NCBI RefSeq assembly: GCF_023715535.1
Contig: NZ_JAMBOI010000011.1
Location: 1-64,000, forward strand
DNA length: 64,000 nt
Direction of reading: 5' to 3'
Source of the DNA: Sporosarcina luteola
Lineage (GTDB): Bacteria; Bacillota; Bacilli; Bacillales_A; Planococcaceae
In this document: positions 35,913 through 45,572 of the stretch, one piece after another
Position numbering within the stretch: position 1 is the first letter of the stretch
Layout: each line of letters starts with the position of its first letter
Position numbers and translations under genes: made by a program
Notes under the pieces: generated by a model
What the model was told of the DNA's origin: nothing
The model's database searches: none
What the model saw: the letters and a program-made list of their open reading frames with translations, nothing else

Positions 35913-35956
35913 GGTGCCTGTGCACGTGTATTATCTGAATCCAACTTTCCGGCACC
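35913..35956 (+). repeat. GGTGCC element, 44-bp deletion relic (L)
   Basis: It keeps the first 13 bases of the left end (GGTGCCTGTGCAC), then jumps to GTGTATTATCTGAAT from the right part and closes with GGCACC. The whole middle is missing. Confidence 0.7.
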
Positions 35957-36026
35957 CATAACCCGCACGGAAAACAGCCGTTGTCAATAACATAGAGAAA
36001 GGCTTGCTTACCAAAGGAGAGAGACC

Positions 36027-36602
36027 ATGCATATTACGACAACAATTCCGTCGCATCCACAGTACATCCACCGAGCTTTCAATAGATGGCATCCTACAAA
36101 AAAGCTATTATTCATGGCATTGATGGCTGCACTCACGGCCATTCTGCAATCAGCCGGTGGATTGCTGCCCCCAATTGGATTTGCTATCAGCCCCTTTGCC
36201 ACTGCTTCTATAATGATCGCCACCCTACTGTCCTTACGCTCTGGCATCTTCGTCTACACAGTAACAATCCTCCTGTTGTTCTTACTGCAACCTAGCGAGT
36301 TAATCATCTTCCCCTTTACAACAGGATTACTTGGCCTCGGGTTAGGATGGACGCTCCGCAAACTGAATAAGCGTCCTCAAGTAATCCTGACGAATGGTCT
36401 TCTATTAACGATCGGCATCGGCGTCCCCCTGTACGCACTAGGCTTCCCTGTACTTGGCCCAACTGTCTCATCATCAATCAACCCGCTCACCTTGCTCCTA
36501 ATTTTCACCTTCTCCCTGCTCTACAGCTGGATCTGGACGGAACTCAGCCTCTTCATCCTCCGCAAAATCAAGCCAATTCTCAAAGCGGTGCCCCCTCTTT
36601 AA
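36027..36602 (+). CDS. ECF-transporter S-component-like membrane protein
   Basis: A 191-residue protein with about six helices, starting after a polar N-terminus with KLLFMALMAALTAILQSAGG, a pattern common to vitamin-binding S components of energy-coupling-factor transporters. No ATPase gene is adjacent, so it would use a shared module. AAAGGAGAG precedes the ATG. The ligand is unknown. Confidence 0.55.
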   Translation: MHITTTIPSHPQYIHRAFNRWHPTKKLLFMALMAALTAILQSAGGLLPPIGFAISPFATASIMIATLLSLRSGIFVYTVTILLLFLLQPSELIIFPFTTGLLGLGLGWTLRKLNKRPQVILTNGLLLTIGIGVPLYALGFPVLGPTVSSSINPLTLLLIFTFSLLYSWIWTELSLFILRKIKPILKAVPPL

Positions 36603-36631
36603 ACGGTGCCTTTTTAACGGTGCATTTTAAC

Positions 36632-36778
36632 GGTGCCTGTGCATCACACATTTATGACAATTCAACATTTTTCATATAAATACAGAAAGAAGCCAACGAA
36701 ATATTGATAACGTTGGCTTCTTGGTTTTACTTTATACAATTGTAGTGCATTGCCTGAATAGTGTGCCGCACAGGCACC
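36632..36778 (+). repeat. GGTGCC element, copy G
   Basis: Perfect hairpin AAGAAGCCAACG / CGTTGGCTTCTT. The left flank stutters three times: AACGGTGC occurs at 36602, 36616 and 36629, the last being the element start. Confidence 0.9.
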
Positions 36779-36820
36779 GGAAAGACTCTGAAAACTCCAC
36801 TCTAAAAGATTATGAAACCT

Positions 36821-37417
36821 TTATTCCACTACGCCACATGCGATGCGGTCACCGGAATCGCCGGATGGCTGGGTTTTTCCATCGTCAGCTTCTGCATGGA
36901 TGATGAGGGCTGTACCGCCTTCATGGTATAGTGAGTTTTCCTCACCGGCCAATAGTGTGAGGTTGTCAACGAAGAATTCCTCCTTCACTGTTCCATCAGG
37001 ACCGACTTCGAGGTTCGGTAAGTCGCCGGCATGCGGTCCATCCTCATGGTCGAGTCCATGGCTTGCTCCCGTCGGATTGAAATGCCCCCCTGCCGATTCA
37101 AAGTCAGGCGCTTCACAAATCCCTTTTTCATGGAAATGAAAACCGTGAGACCCCTCAGGTAAATTCTCTGCTTCCACCATGATCCGTAATGCGTCTTCTT
37201 CCTCGGTCAATTCTGCCGTTCCCATCGGTTTTCCGTTGCCATCCATCAGATTGACAGTAAGAGACGGCAATTTATTGTCTTCGACTAAATCCAAGTCAGC
37301 CGAGTCGTTATTATCTTCCTTATTGACTGAAGCGGCCGAGTCATCCTTCCCATCGGCGCATGCTGCGAAAACAAAAGCGCAGGTGAGAACCATCGTGATC
37401 CATATCCACTTTTTCAT
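36821..37417 (-). CDS. sodC: Cu-Zn superoxide dismutase-like lipoprotein
   Basis: A 198-residue secreted lipoprotein (lipobox FVFAAC) with a Cu-Zn SOD domain: GFHFHEKG, AGGHFNP, HGLDHEDGPHAGDLPN and ALIIHAEADD carry the copper and zinc ligands, and the late GDRIACG cysteine can pair with CEAP. The closest known relative is B. subtilis YojM. It would guard the cell surface from superoxide. The ATG at 37417 has GGGAG 9 bases upstream. It lies close to ahpF and ahpC, a peroxide and superoxide cluster. Confidence 0.85.
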   Translation of the reverse strand: MKKWIWITMVLTCAFVFAACADGKDDSAASVNKEDNNDSADLDLVEDNKLPSLTVNLMDGNGKPMGTAELTEEEDALRIMVEAENLPEGSHGFHFHEKGICEAPDFESAGGHFNPTGASHGLDHEDGPHAGDLPNLEVGPDGTVKEEFFVDNLTLLAGEENSLYHEGGTALIIHAEADDGKTQPSGDSGDRIACGVVE

Positions 37418-37565
37418 ATCCACACGCTCCCTCTAGTAAAGTATTGACATCTATATAATTCACTATTTTCCGTGTAGTAAACGAAAATCAGGAAAAAGAG
37501 CCCTTACCGACCACCTTAAATAGGATGTATTGACAACAATCTAAGTAGGAATTCCCACTAAAAAC

Positions 37566-37603
37566 ATAAAAAAGGAACAGGTCCATACTAATGACCTGTT
37601 CCT
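37566..37603 (-). terminator. Terminator of ahpF
   Basis: Arms AGGAACAGGTC / GACCTGTTCCT around a nine-base loop, followed on the minus strand by a run of six T. Confidence 0.9.
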
Positions 37604-37627
37604 CTTCAATCTATTGATGTTCCTCAA

Positions 37628-39157
37628 TTAATTCCGAACGAGATAGTCAAACGTGCCTAATGAAGCAGTCGCGCCTGAACCCATGGAAATGATGATTTGC
37701 TTGAACGGGCTATCCGTGCAGTCTCCCGCAGCAAATACGCCAGGAACGTTCGTTGCGCCGCGCTTGTCGACGAGAATTTCGCCGAATCTATTGCGCTCAA
37801 CCACGTCACCCAACCAGTCCGTATTCGGGACAAGACCAATCTGGACGAATACGCCGGCTAGTTCAACATGCTTTTCTTCGCCTGAATCACGATCAACGTA
37901 AGTGATGCCGTTCACTTTATCCGTACCGGTAATCTCTTTCGTTCGAGCATTTGTAACGACAGTGACATTCGGCAAGCTATGCAGACGCTTTTGCAAGACG
38001 GAATCAGCTTTCAACTCATCATTGAATTCAAGCACAGTCACATGGTTGACGATCCCTGCAAGGTCAATCGCCGCCTCGACACCGGAGTTCCCGCCGCCTA
38101 CGACCGCAACGTCTTTTCCTTCAAATAAAGGACCATCACAGTGAGGGCAATACGCAACGCCTTTATTCCTGAATTCCGCCTCGCCAGGAACGCCGATATT
38201 ACGCCAGCGTGCACCCGTTGAAAGGATGACGGATTTACTCTTCAGAACAGCACCGTTTTCCAATTCGATCTCAATAAGGTCTTTCTTCTCCAAACGCTTC
38301 GCACGCACCAAATTCATCACATCGATATTATACTCTTTCACGTGCTCCTCAAGGCTAGCAGCTAGTTTAGGACCTTCCGTGCGATTCACGCTAATGAAGT
38401 TCTCGATCGCAGCCGTATCCAAAATCTGACCGCCGAAGCGCTCCGCAACAATTCCTGTGCGGATCCCTTTACGAGCCGCGTAAATCGCCGCACTCGCACC
38501 CGCCGGACCGCCGCCGACTACGAGTACGTCATACGGATCTTTATCAGCAAACTCAGATGCATCAGGACCGCTTCCAAGTTCAGCAAGGATCTCTTCGATC
38601 GTCTTACGGCCGTTCGTGAACGGTTCACCATTCAAATAAACTGTCGGGACAGCAAGAATGTTTTTACTTTCCACTTCTTCTTTAAACGCCGCGCCGTCAA
38701 TCATCGTGTGCGTAATATTCGGGTTCAACACGCTCATGAGGTTAAGTGCTTGTACAACTTCAGGGCAGTTTTGGCAGCTCAAGCTTATATAGGATTCAAA
38801 GTGAAGCTCGTCCTTGATTTTTTTCACTTGCTCGATCACTTTCTCATCCACTTTTGGAGCCCTGCCGCTCACTTGCAATAAAGCAAGGACCAATGAAGTG
38901 AATTCATGCCCAAGAGGAATGCCTGCGAAAGTGACGCCCGTATCCTCACCGATGCGATTGACGCTGAAGCTCGGCGTTCTTTCCAACTCCGCGTGCTCCA
39001 CTTTAATGCGAGATGACATTGTCGCCAGTTCATCCACAAGTTCCGCCATTTCACGAGAAACTTTATCTTCCCCAACGCTCACTTTAAGTAGTACATCGCC
39101 TTCCATCAACTCTAGATATTGGGCTAATTGTTGTTTAATATCTGCATCTAAAATCAT
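37628..39157 (-). CDS. ahpF: Alkyl hydroperoxide reductase subunit F
   Basis: A 509-residue flavoprotein that passes electrons from NADH to AhpC. The N-terminal double thioredoxin-like domain has the CxxC in SCQNCPE. FAD binding is at [17 protein letters not shown], the second CxxC is in CPHCDGP, and NADH binding is at [15 protein letters not shown]. The length matches the family. TAAGGAGTAG precedes the ATG. It lies downstream of ahpC on the same strand and is expected to be co-induced by peroxide. Confidence 0.95.
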   Translation of the reverse strand: MILDADIKQQLAQYLELMEGDVLLKVSVGEDKVSREMAELVDELATMSSRIKVEHAELERTPSFSVNRIGEDTGVTFAGIPLGHEFTSLVLALLQVSGRAPKVDEKVIEQVKKIKDELHFESYISLSCQNCPEVVQALNLMSVLNPNITHTMIDGAAFKEEVESKNILAVPTVYLNGEPFTNGRKTIEEILAELGSGPDASEFADKDPYDVLVVGGGPAGASAAIYAARKGIRTGIVAERFGGQILDTAAIENFISVNRTEGPKLAASLEEHVKEYNIDVMNLVRAKRLEKKDLIEIELENGAVLKSKSVILSTGARWRNIGVPGEAEFRNKGVAYCPHCDGPLFEGKDVAVVGGGNSGVEAAIDLAGIVNHVTVLEFNDELKADSVLQKRLHSLPNVTVVTNARTKEITGTDKVNGITYVDRDSGEEKHVELAGVFVQIGLVPNTDWLGDVVERNRFGEILVDKRGATNVPGVFAAGDCTDSPFKQIIISMGSGATASLGTFDYLVRN

Positions 39158-39340
39158 GTAATCTACTCCTTAACTTGTATTTTAACCATAGAAAACTCGG
39201 CATGATTGCCTTAAATTTTGAATCAAGAATGCGATGATTCACTTCAAAATCTAAGACAACTGCCGAAAACTTTTCAAAAATAAAGGGAGCCCCTATCCAA
39301 GAAAGGAAGGGGCCATCCCCGTTAGCCTGCTATTGGGTAC

Positions 39341-39910
39341 TTAAATCTTACCTACAAGGTCAAGGCTAGGCTTAAGTGTTTCTTCGCCCTCTTTCCATTT
39401 TGCAGGGCAAACTTCGCCTGGATTGTTGCGTACGTATTGTGCAGCTTTGATTTTATCGACAAGCGTGCTCGCATCGCGACCAATTCCGCCAGCATTGATT
39501 TCAACTGTTTGAACAACGCCGTCTGGATCGATGATAAACGTACCGCGATCCGCTAGGCCGGACTCCTCGTCCAATACATCGAAGTTGCGGGAAATCGTTT
39601 GTGAAGGGTCACCAATCATAATATATTCAAGCTTACTGATTGTCTCAGAGTGATCGTGCCAAGCTTTATGCGTGAAGTGCGTGTCCGTAGAAACGGAATA
39701 AACTTCAGCACCCAGCTCTTTTAGAGTTGCATATTGGTCTTGAAGATCTCCAAGCTCAGTCGGGCAAACGAATGTGAAGTCTGCTGGGTAGAAGCAAACG
39801 ATGCTCCATTTCCCTTTTAGGTTGTCATCAGTTACCTCGATGAATTCACCTGTACCGCTATGGTAAGCTTGCGCTCTGAATGGTAGTATTTCTTTTCCGA
39901 TAAGTGACAT
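39341..39910 (-). CDS. ahpC: Alkyl hydroperoxide reductase subunit C (peroxiredoxin)
   Basis: A 189-residue typical 2-Cys peroxiredoxin: the peroxidatic Cys in [10 protein letters not shown] and the resolving Cys in GEVCPAKW. It reduces peroxides and is recycled by AhpF. The start at 39910 follows AGGAGGAA, and the upstream ten codons are not needed. A PerR-type operator sits over the promoter about 110 bases upstream. A hairpin with GCCCCTTCC / GGATAGGGGC at about 39286-39320 may end transcription partially before ahpF. Confidence 0.95.
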   Translation of the reverse strand: MSLIGKEILPFRAQAYHSGTGEFIEVTDDNLKGKWSIVCFYPADFTFVCPTELGDLQDQYATLKELGAEVYSVSTDTHFTHKAWHDHSETISKLEYIMIGDPSQTISRNFDVLDEESGLADRGTFIIDPDGVVQTVEINAGGIGRDASTLVDKIKAAQYVRNNPGEVCPAKWKEGEETLKPSLDLVGKI

Positions 39911-40009
39911 AAAAAAATTCCTCCTAATGTGATTTTTCATAGTTAGTCTAGGTTAATTCATTAAAACCTAAACCGCAGCAAGAATTATGTTGTATTCTCA
40001 ACTGCTTAA

Positions 40010-40063
40010 CTATAATAATTCTAATTACATACTCATTATCATATAGAACTGTGCTTTTGTCAA
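40010..40063 (-). promoter_or_regulatory. ahpC promoter with PerR box
   Basis: On the minus strand: -35 TTGACA (40063-40058), a 17-base spacer, -10 GATAAT (40040-40035), then TTAGAATTATTATAG (40024-40010). The last differs from the PerR consensus TTATAATNATTATAA at only two positions. Peroxide induction of ahpCF through PerR is established in Bacillus. The next 220 bases up to repeat copy H are AT-rich with no gene seen. Confidence 0.82.
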
Positions 40064-40281
40064 CAGATACACTTCTGTTTCCACAAACCCCTCTACATCA
40101 ACCGTTACAGGGGTATTCCATCATTATTGATTCCATATTATTTACAACATAATAAGATTCTTATCCAAACCATCAATTCTCAATTACCTCTACAGGTTAT
40201 CGTTTATTAATTATTTTAAAGATATTGAATACATATAATATAATAATCCCTTGCAAATTGTTTTTAACGGTGCTCTTTAAC

Positions 40282-40427
40282 GGTGCCTGTGCACCACACA
40301 TTTATGACAATTCAATAAGAACTATATATATACAGTGAGAAACCAACCGGATATTGATTTGGTTGGTTTCTTCAATTCTTTTATGCAATTGTAGTGCATT
40401 ATCTGAATAGTGTGCTGCACAGGCACC
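40282..40427 (+). repeat. GGTGCC element, copy H
   Basis: Perfect hairpin GAAACCAACC / GGTTGGTTTC, with paired changes. The left flank duplicates TTTAACGGTGC. The right end is followed by two tandem CAAACAATTC units. It lies between divergent genes. Confidence 0.9.
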
Positions 40428-40531
40428 CAAACAATTCCCAAACAATTCTCACCCACATATTATCTCTTCCTTATTGTTGGCGGAATCATAATAGTGTACG
40501 ATGCATAGTATAAGAACACGAGGTGACAACT

Positions 40532-40879
40532 ATGGAGCCATTGATGGAATCATTCACGACAGAATTACGGAGAGGAACGTTGACTCTTGCTGTATTGAGT
40601 CAATTGCGGACGCCTCAATATGGATATTCATTAGTCCAACGTCTTGAAAAGGCAGGCGTAACCATTGAGCAAAGTACATTGTACCCGCTCCTTCGCCGAT
40701 TAGAGAAACAGGAACTCTTAACGAGCAATTGGGATACAACGGAAAGCAGACCCCGGAAGTATTACGTAATTAGTGAGTACGGCAGTGATATTTATGAGCA
40801 ATTGAAAAAGGAATGGGAAACGATGACAGCGGAACTGAAAACATTATTGGAAGGAGATGAGAATGATGAAACTGATTGA
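40532..40879 (+). CDS. PadR-family transcriptional regulator
   Basis: A 115-residue winged-helix regulator: ELRRGTLTLAVLSQL, YGYSLVQRLEKAGV, STLYPLLRRLEKQELL and RPRKYYVISEYG are the usual PadR blocks. GAGGTGA lies 5 bases before the ATG. It overlaps the downstream membrane-protein gene and probably represses the pair. Confidence 0.9.
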   Translation: MEPLMESFTTELRRGTLTLAVLSQLRTPQYGYSLVQRLEKAGVTIEQSTLYPLLRRLEKQELLTSNWDTTESRPRKYYVISEYGSDIYEQLKKEWETMTAELKTLLEGDENDETD

Positions 40880-41873
40880 AGCCTATATATATGAAGTAAC
40901 GCGAAGACTGCCGGAAAAATTACGGGAAGATATCGCCCTGGAACTCAGATCCACGATCGAAGATATGCTGCCCGAGCATTTTTCAGAGGATGAAGTAAAG
41001 GAAGCCCTTTTGAAACTAGGCGATCCCGCTCGCCTCGCCGCAAGCTACCGCGACACACCGATGCATGTAATCGGCCCGAAAGTATACGATGCTTATATAT
41101 GGACAATGAAAATGATCGTCCCATGGGCAATCTTAATTACCATATTAGTTCATGTCGTTGAAACGATTGTCCTCTTTTCTGGAGAAGAAAGCATACTCTC
41201 GGTTGTGATAAAAAGCATTGGAATCATCATCGCAAATATTATACATGTGCTGATCCAGACGTTCTTCTGGGTGACCATCGTATTTATTTTCATTGAAAGA
41301 ATCGGTTTGGCAAAAAGTAACGGTGCAATCACAAAGTATGGAACCGAATGGACTCCCGAACAATTGAAACATGTTCATGTCATTTCGAAGAAAAAGTTGA
41401 TTCCAAGAAGTGAGGTCATTTTCGGATTGGCCTGGACAGCGATTTGGATCGTTCTTTATTTCAATGCGGACCGTCTTGCAGGCGTCTATCGATCAATAAA
41501 TGGTGACGGGCTGCAAATGGTAATGCCAGCCCTGAATCAATCGGTATTGCTGTCGTATTTGCCTATCGTTTTACCAATTGCCTTGCTCGAAATTGGATTG
41601 GCTCTCTTCAAATGGAAAGAACGACAATGGACAATGAAGCTCGTAACGATAAATGCGGTCATGAAAGTAGTCAGCTTGATCGTCTTCATTGTTATTGCCA
41701 GCAACCCCGCCCTCATCAACGAGGCGATGATTCCATACTTGGCAAATGTACTGGAAATCAATTCGTCCTCCGTCCAGAATTTCACCGATTGGGCGGTGTG
41801 GACGATCATCGCAACCATCATCGTAACCGTGGCCATCGAAATCTACGACAGCTACCGAAAAGCAAAAGCATAA
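40863..41873 (+). CDS. HAAS-domain membrane protein
   Basis: A 336-residue protein. The first 70 residues form a HAAS/DUF1700-like helical domain (EVTRRLPEKLREDIALELRS, ALLKLGDPARLAASYRD), followed by about six membrane helices and a basic C-terminus. Such proteins are usually paired with PadR regulators, as here. AAGGAG at 40851-40856 fits the ATG at 40863 best. The function is unknown, with a possible link to membrane stress. Confidence 0.8.
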   Translation: MMKLIEAYIYEVTRRLPEKLREDIALELRSTIEDMLPEHFSEDEVKEALLKLGDPARLAASYRDTPMHVIGPKVYDAYIWTMKMIVPWAILITILVHVVETIVLFSGEESILSVVIKSIGIIIANIIHVLIQTFFWVTIVFIFIERIGLAKSNGAITKYGTEWTPEQLKHVHVISKKKLIPRSEVIFGLAWTAIWIVLYFNADRLAGVYRSINGDGLQMVMPALNQSVLLSYLPIVLPIALLEIGLALFKWKERQWTMKLVTINAVMKVVSLIVFIVIASNPALINEAMIPYLANVLEINSSSVQNFTDWAVWTIIATIIVTVAIEIYDSYRKAKA

Positions 41874-41895
41874 TTGTGTCGGTGCCATTTGTGTC

Positions 41896-42041
41896 GGTGC
41901 CTGTGCACCACGCATTTATGACAATTCATTATATGTCATATATATACAGAAAGAAGACGACCGGGTCTTGATTCGGTCGGCTTCTTCATTTCTTTTATTC
42001 AATTGTAGTGTATTGTCTGAATAGTTTGGTGCACAGGCACC
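41896..42041 (+). repeat. GGTGCC element, copy I
   Basis: Hairpin AAGAAGACGACCG / CGGTCGGCTTCTT (one mismatch). The left flank duplicates TTGTGTCGGTGCC. It lies between convergent genes. Confidence 0.9.
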
Positions 42042-42100
42042 CAAACAAGTCTGCATTGTTTCAGCTTGTTCACTTGCATATGATTTGTTGCTGTCCTCTT

Positions 42101-42316
42101 TCAGTCCTTGAACTCCTGTATCTTTTCATGGGCTTTCGCTTCGATCTTCTCGACATAATGATCTGCCAATTGTTCTCTAGGGTGTGGACGGAACCAATTA
42201 ATTTCTCCGTCATTATACAATCCATGATAATCGTTGCCGTCAATGCTTACACTAAATCTGACATGCTCATGAATTTGCCCTTTAAACATTTCCTTAATTT
42301 TAATATCTTCCAACAC
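42101..42316 (-). CDS. Small YheE/DUF5342-like protein
   Basis: A 71-residue soluble protein with FSVSIDGNDYHGLYNDGEIN and W-containing turns, resembling the small YheE/DUF5342 family of Bacillus (from memory). A GTG start at 42316 is chosen because AGGAGG lies 5 bases upstream and the product then begins MLED, as in relatives. A longer frame to 42337 would place that site inside the gene. The function is unknown. Confidence 0.5.
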   Translation of the reverse strand: MLEDIKIKEMFKGQIHEHVRFSVSIDGNDYHGLYNDGEINWFRPHPREQLADHYVEKIEAKAHEKIQEFKD

Positions 42317-42400
42317 ACTCTCCTCCTCTTCATCCATACAGTACCCACTCTGCGAAGAACAACACTATTTCATCCACAAAACCTCAGAGAGGAGAATGGG

Positions 42401-43339
42401 TCAGGCGTGCCTCATCATCATCCGTGCACCAATAAAAATCGAAGTGCTCAAAGCGAACGGCATTGTCAAAGCCGGTAACCCATACGGTAACAGTATGGTA
42501 TCGACACTGCCTATAATGACAACCGTCAAAACGCTCGCAATGACTGCGCTGAATACTGAAATCCGAGTTCCCCCGGCCTGGAAAACGACTCCGACAGCGA
42601 GTGCGGTCAAGATGGCATTATAGCCGTACAGCCCTGCATCGATGAGTGTATGTTCGCCGCCAAGTATGTAGGCAGTAATCATTCCAATGAAATTCCCGGC
42701 GAGCGCATAAACCCCCATCCTCCTATTCGCAATGAAAATTCCTAAAAAGAGCAGCAAGCCCGCAGCGAAGCCTTGCAGAAAGAAAATCTGGCCGGCCCCA
42801 TCTAGAAAAGCACTGGACCAATGAATCTCGCCGGCACTCTCCAGCTTCCAGTGCGATAAGCTCTGCGGCACTATCTCTTCCGTCAATCCGAACGTTTCAA
42901 ATCTATACGACGACAACATGAGCAGCCATGTTGTTACGATATACGGAAATGTCAATGTCGGCATACCGGCAGGCTGCAGAAACCTCATAACAGATGCGGT
43001 GAATGCAGCCGCAATGACCGCTCCAAATATAGCGACCAGCCAACTTGCAGGCCCTTCTAAATACAGAATGAGCGCCATACCTGTCAACATCGGATTATAT
43101 CCATATAGCCCCCGTTCAACACTCAACGGATTCCCGCCGCCTACCCGACCGAAAAGTGTGCCGATCGCCGCTGAAAGGAATGCGATCAAACCAAGCTGTA
43201 GGGAGGTAATCGAGATCGCAGTCAATATGAGCAGCCCTGTCACCCAATTTTCGATGAGAAGCACCATGGAGATACCTTTCATCGTTGCCATTAGAAAAGG
43301 AAATCTCTTTCCGCTTCCTTCAGTTCCGCCACTTCCCAT
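42401..43339 (-). CDS. Urea transporter (UT family)
   Basis: A 312-residue membrane protein with about ten helices made of two related halves. Both halves carry a GLYGYN motif (GLYGYNPMLTGMALILY and GLYGYNAILTALAVGV), the urea-selectivity signature. The start at 43339 follows AGAGGGGAG, and the 12 upstream codons are less likely. It would let urea enter by a channel-like mechanism. No urease genes are in the window. Confidence 0.85.
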   Translation of the reverse strand: MGSGGTEGSGKRFPFLMATMKGISMVLLIENWVTGLLILTAISITSLQLGLIAFLSAAIGTLFGRVGGGNPLSVERGLYGYNPMLTGMALILYLEGPASWLVAIFGAVIAAAFTASVMRFLQPAGMPTLTFPYIVTTWLLMLSSYRFETFGLTEEIVPQSLSHWKLESAGEIHWSSAFLDGAGQIFFLQGFAAGLLLFLGIFIANRRMGVYALAGNFIGMITAYILGGEHTLIDAGLYGYNAILTALAVGVVFQAGGTRISVFSAVIASVLTVVIIGSVDTILLPYGLPALTMPFALSTSIFIGARMMMRHA

Positions 43340-43440
43340 ACCGACGCTCCCCTCTTGACCCTTTTTTGTTCTCATACCCTATGCCGAAACATAGTATTCC
43401 CAGCGGCATTGCTTTTTACTAACAACTTCTAAATTGTGTC

Positions 43441-43586
43441 GGTGCCTGTGCACCACACATTTATGACAATTCAACAATAAGCATATTCATGCAGAAAGGA
43501 GCCGACCAAAGATTGATCTGGTCGGCTCCTCCATTTATTTTATACAATTGTAGTGCATTGTCTGAATAGTGTCTCACACAGGCACC
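43441..43586 (+). repeat. GGTGCC element, copy J
   Basis: Perfect hairpin AGGAGCCGACCA / TGGTCGGCTCCT, carrying three paired differences from copy A. It lies 9 bases beyond the thiW stop and is the only hairpin seen at the end of the thi operon. Confidence 0.9.
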
Positions 43587-43595
43587 CGAAAGATT

Positions 43596-44090
43596 CTAAT
43601 AACTTTGTATCCTTCTCCCCAATGGGATGGCTTGCAACCTGAGCGCAACGACGACCCCTATGACTGCCCCGCTTGCGCTGGAGACGAGGAAAGGCGGCAT
43701 GAAGAAGAAGGCGGTTACGGTTGTTCCCATCAGGACGGCCGCATATGGGACCGCGAAGAGGGATGCCATCACTCCCGTCCCGATGATTTCCCCGAGTGCC
43801 GCCAACCACACCTTCCCCGACTTCTTATAGAGCAGCCCGGCAAGCGCGGCGCCGATCATCCCTCCCGGAAAGGCGAGCAAGGACCCGGTGCCTGTCAGGA
43901 TGCGCACTAAGCCGGTCAAGAATGCAATGATGACAGCAGGAACCGGCCCAAGCAGAATCGCCGCGATGACATTGACCGAGTGCTGGATTGGATATGCGCG
44001 GGCAATCCCCGCAGGAAACGAGACGAACGCGGATCCCGCCACCGCAATCGCCGTAAATACAGTCATCAGGACTAACTTTCGCGTACTCAT
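43596..44090 (-). CDS. thiW: ThiW, thiazole-type ECF S component
   Basis: A 164-residue membrane protein with about five helices matching ThiW, the S component thought to take up the thiazole part of thiamine (hydroxyethylthiazole). Features are LVLMTVFTAIAVAGSAFVSF, ARAYPIQHSVNVIAAILLGP and TGTGSLLAFPGGMIGA. It overlaps thiE by 4 bases (ATGA) and is the last gene of the riboswitch-led operon, supplying thiazole for ThiM. Confidence 0.9.
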   Translation of the reverse strand: MSTRKLVLMTVFTAIAVAGSAFVSFPAGIARAYPIQHSVNVIAAILLGPVPAVIIAFLTGLVRILTGTGSLLAFPGGMIGAALAGLLYKKSGKVWLAALGEIIGTGVMASLFAVPYAAVLMGTTVTAFFFMPPFLVSSASGAVIGVVVALRLQAIPLGRRIQSY

Positions 44091-44746
44091 CGCAGCACGC
44101 CCCTATCACGGCTCCATTTCAAAGACACTTCCGCCAGCCGTCTCGCCGCCAATTCAGGATCAGTAGATGAAGCAATCGCCGAAATGACCGATATTCCGCT
44201 TGCCCCTGCACGGAAGACAGGTTCGGCATTCTCTGCCGTAATGCCTCCGATTCCAACAATCGGCAAGTCAGGATACACCGCCGCGACTTCCTCAATCATC
44301 GCTGTACCCGCAACCGGTTTCGCATCAGCTTTCGTTATCGTCGGATAGACAGGCCCCATGCCGACATAATCCGCCCCATCCGCAATTGCCTTATTCGCTT
44401 CATCTACTGTATGAACGGAAACACCCACTATCTTTTCAGATCCAATTCTTTTTCTTACAAATCGCGCCTCCATATCGTCCTGGCCGACATGGACACCATC
44501 CGCGTCAATCTCAACAGCAAGATCCACATCATCATTAACGATAAACGGCACTCCATATTGCGCACACAACCGTTGACAGCTCACAGCAAATGCTCTCTTT
44601 TCCATTCCAACAAGTGCACGCTTCCCCTTCTCCCGCAACTGAAAGCAAGTGATCCCGCCTTTTAACGCATCCTCCAGAACGGATAGCGGCTTCTCGGCAT
44701 TTGGCGATCCCATAATGAAATAAAGTGTAACATCAACGTTTTCCAA
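44087..44746 (-). CDS. thiE: Thiamine phosphate synthase
   Basis: A 219-residue TIM-barrel enzyme joining HMP pyrophosphate and thiazole phosphate to make thiamine phosphate. It has FQLREKGKR, VPFIVNDDVDLA, DGVHVGQDDM, GVSVHTVDEA, DYVGMGPVYPTITKA and VGIGGITAEN. It begins with TTG, overlapping the end of thiD by 14 bases. It is cytosolic and completes the salvage route. Confidence 0.93.
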   Translation of the reverse strand: MENVDVTLYFIMGSPNAEKPLSVLEDALKGGITCFQLREKGKRALVGMEKRAFAVSCQRLCAQYGVPFIVNDDVDLAVEIDADGVHVGQDDMEARFVRKRIGSEKIVGVSVHTVDEANKAIADGADYVGMGPVYPTITKADAKPVAGTAMIEEVAAVYPDLPIVGIGGITAENAEPVFRAGASGISVISAIASSTDPELAARRLAEVSLKWSRDRGVLR

Positions 44747-45572
44747 TCAATTCAACATCCTTCCATTCCACACTGCCCCGATTCCGTAATGCCGCATGGT
44801 TTGTCGGTCCGTGTCCATTGCCAAGATAAAGCCCATCCTCAATCGCCGCATGGATAAAATGCTTCGCGGTAACGACGGCATCATGCATCGGAGCTCCTTT
44901 CGCAAGCTCTGCCGTAATGGCAGCGGCGAACGTACAGCCTGTACCATGCGTGTCTTTCGTGTCGATCCGCTTGCTTCTCATTAGAAAACACTCGCCATCC
45001 GCCGACAAGAATAAATCTTCCGCGTCAGGGGTATCCATCCGATGCCCACCTTTCAGCAAAACGGCCCCGGCTCCCATCCGAAGCAATTGATTAGCGGCAT
45101 TCTCCATATCGTGCATTGACACAACCGTCATTCCGGTCAGCACTTCCGCTTCAGGTATATTGGGCGTCAGAAGGGTCGCCGACGAAATGAGGCGCTCTTT
45201 CAAAGCCGCAATCGCTGCCTCCTGAAGAAGTGAAGCTCCGCCTTTCGCAATCATTACGGGATCGACGACTAAAGGGATCCTTTCATATCGGCTCAATGTA
45301 TCCGCGACCGCCTCGATAATTTCCACTGAAAACAGCATTCCCGTTTTAGCAGCACCAACTGTGAAATCATTCAGCACTGCATCAATCTGCGCGATGACGA
45401 TGTCCGTCTCAATCGGTTGAACTGCATGAACGCCAAGCGTATTCTGTGCAGTTACTGCCGTCAATGCGGATGTTCCGAACGTGCCAAGCTCCTGGAATGT
45501 TTTCAGATCGGCTTGGATCCCTGCCCCGCCGCCACTATCCGAACCTGCAATCGTCAGAGCAACTGAAGTCAT
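44733..45572 (-). CDS. thiD: Hydroxymethylpyrimidine (phosphate) kinase
   Basis: A 279-residue ribokinase-like enzyme: [20 protein letters not shown] at the N-terminus, [41 protein letters not shown] and the active-site [13 protein letters not shown]. It phosphorylates the pyrimidine half of thiamine twice. It overlaps thiM by 4 bases. Confidence 0.93.
   Translation of the reverse strand: MTSVALTIAGSDSGGGAGIQADLKTFQELGTFGTSALTAVTAQNTLGVHAVQPIETDIVIAQIDAVLNDFTVGAAKTGMLFSVEIIEAVADTLSRYERIPLVVDPVMIAKGGASLLQEAAIAALKERLISSATLLTPNIPEAEVLTGMTVVSMHDMENAANQLLRMGAGAVLLKGGHRMDTPDAEDLFLSADGECFLMRSKRIDTKDTHGTGCTFAAAITAELAKGAPMHDAVVTAKHFIHAAIEDGLYLGNGHGPTNHAALRNRGSVEWKDVELIGKR

Noticed and set aside
43886-43900. 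GGTGCCTGTCAGG inside thiW, like the element left end
   Set aside because: It lies in intact conserved coding sequence and matches only nine bases, so it is taken as chance.
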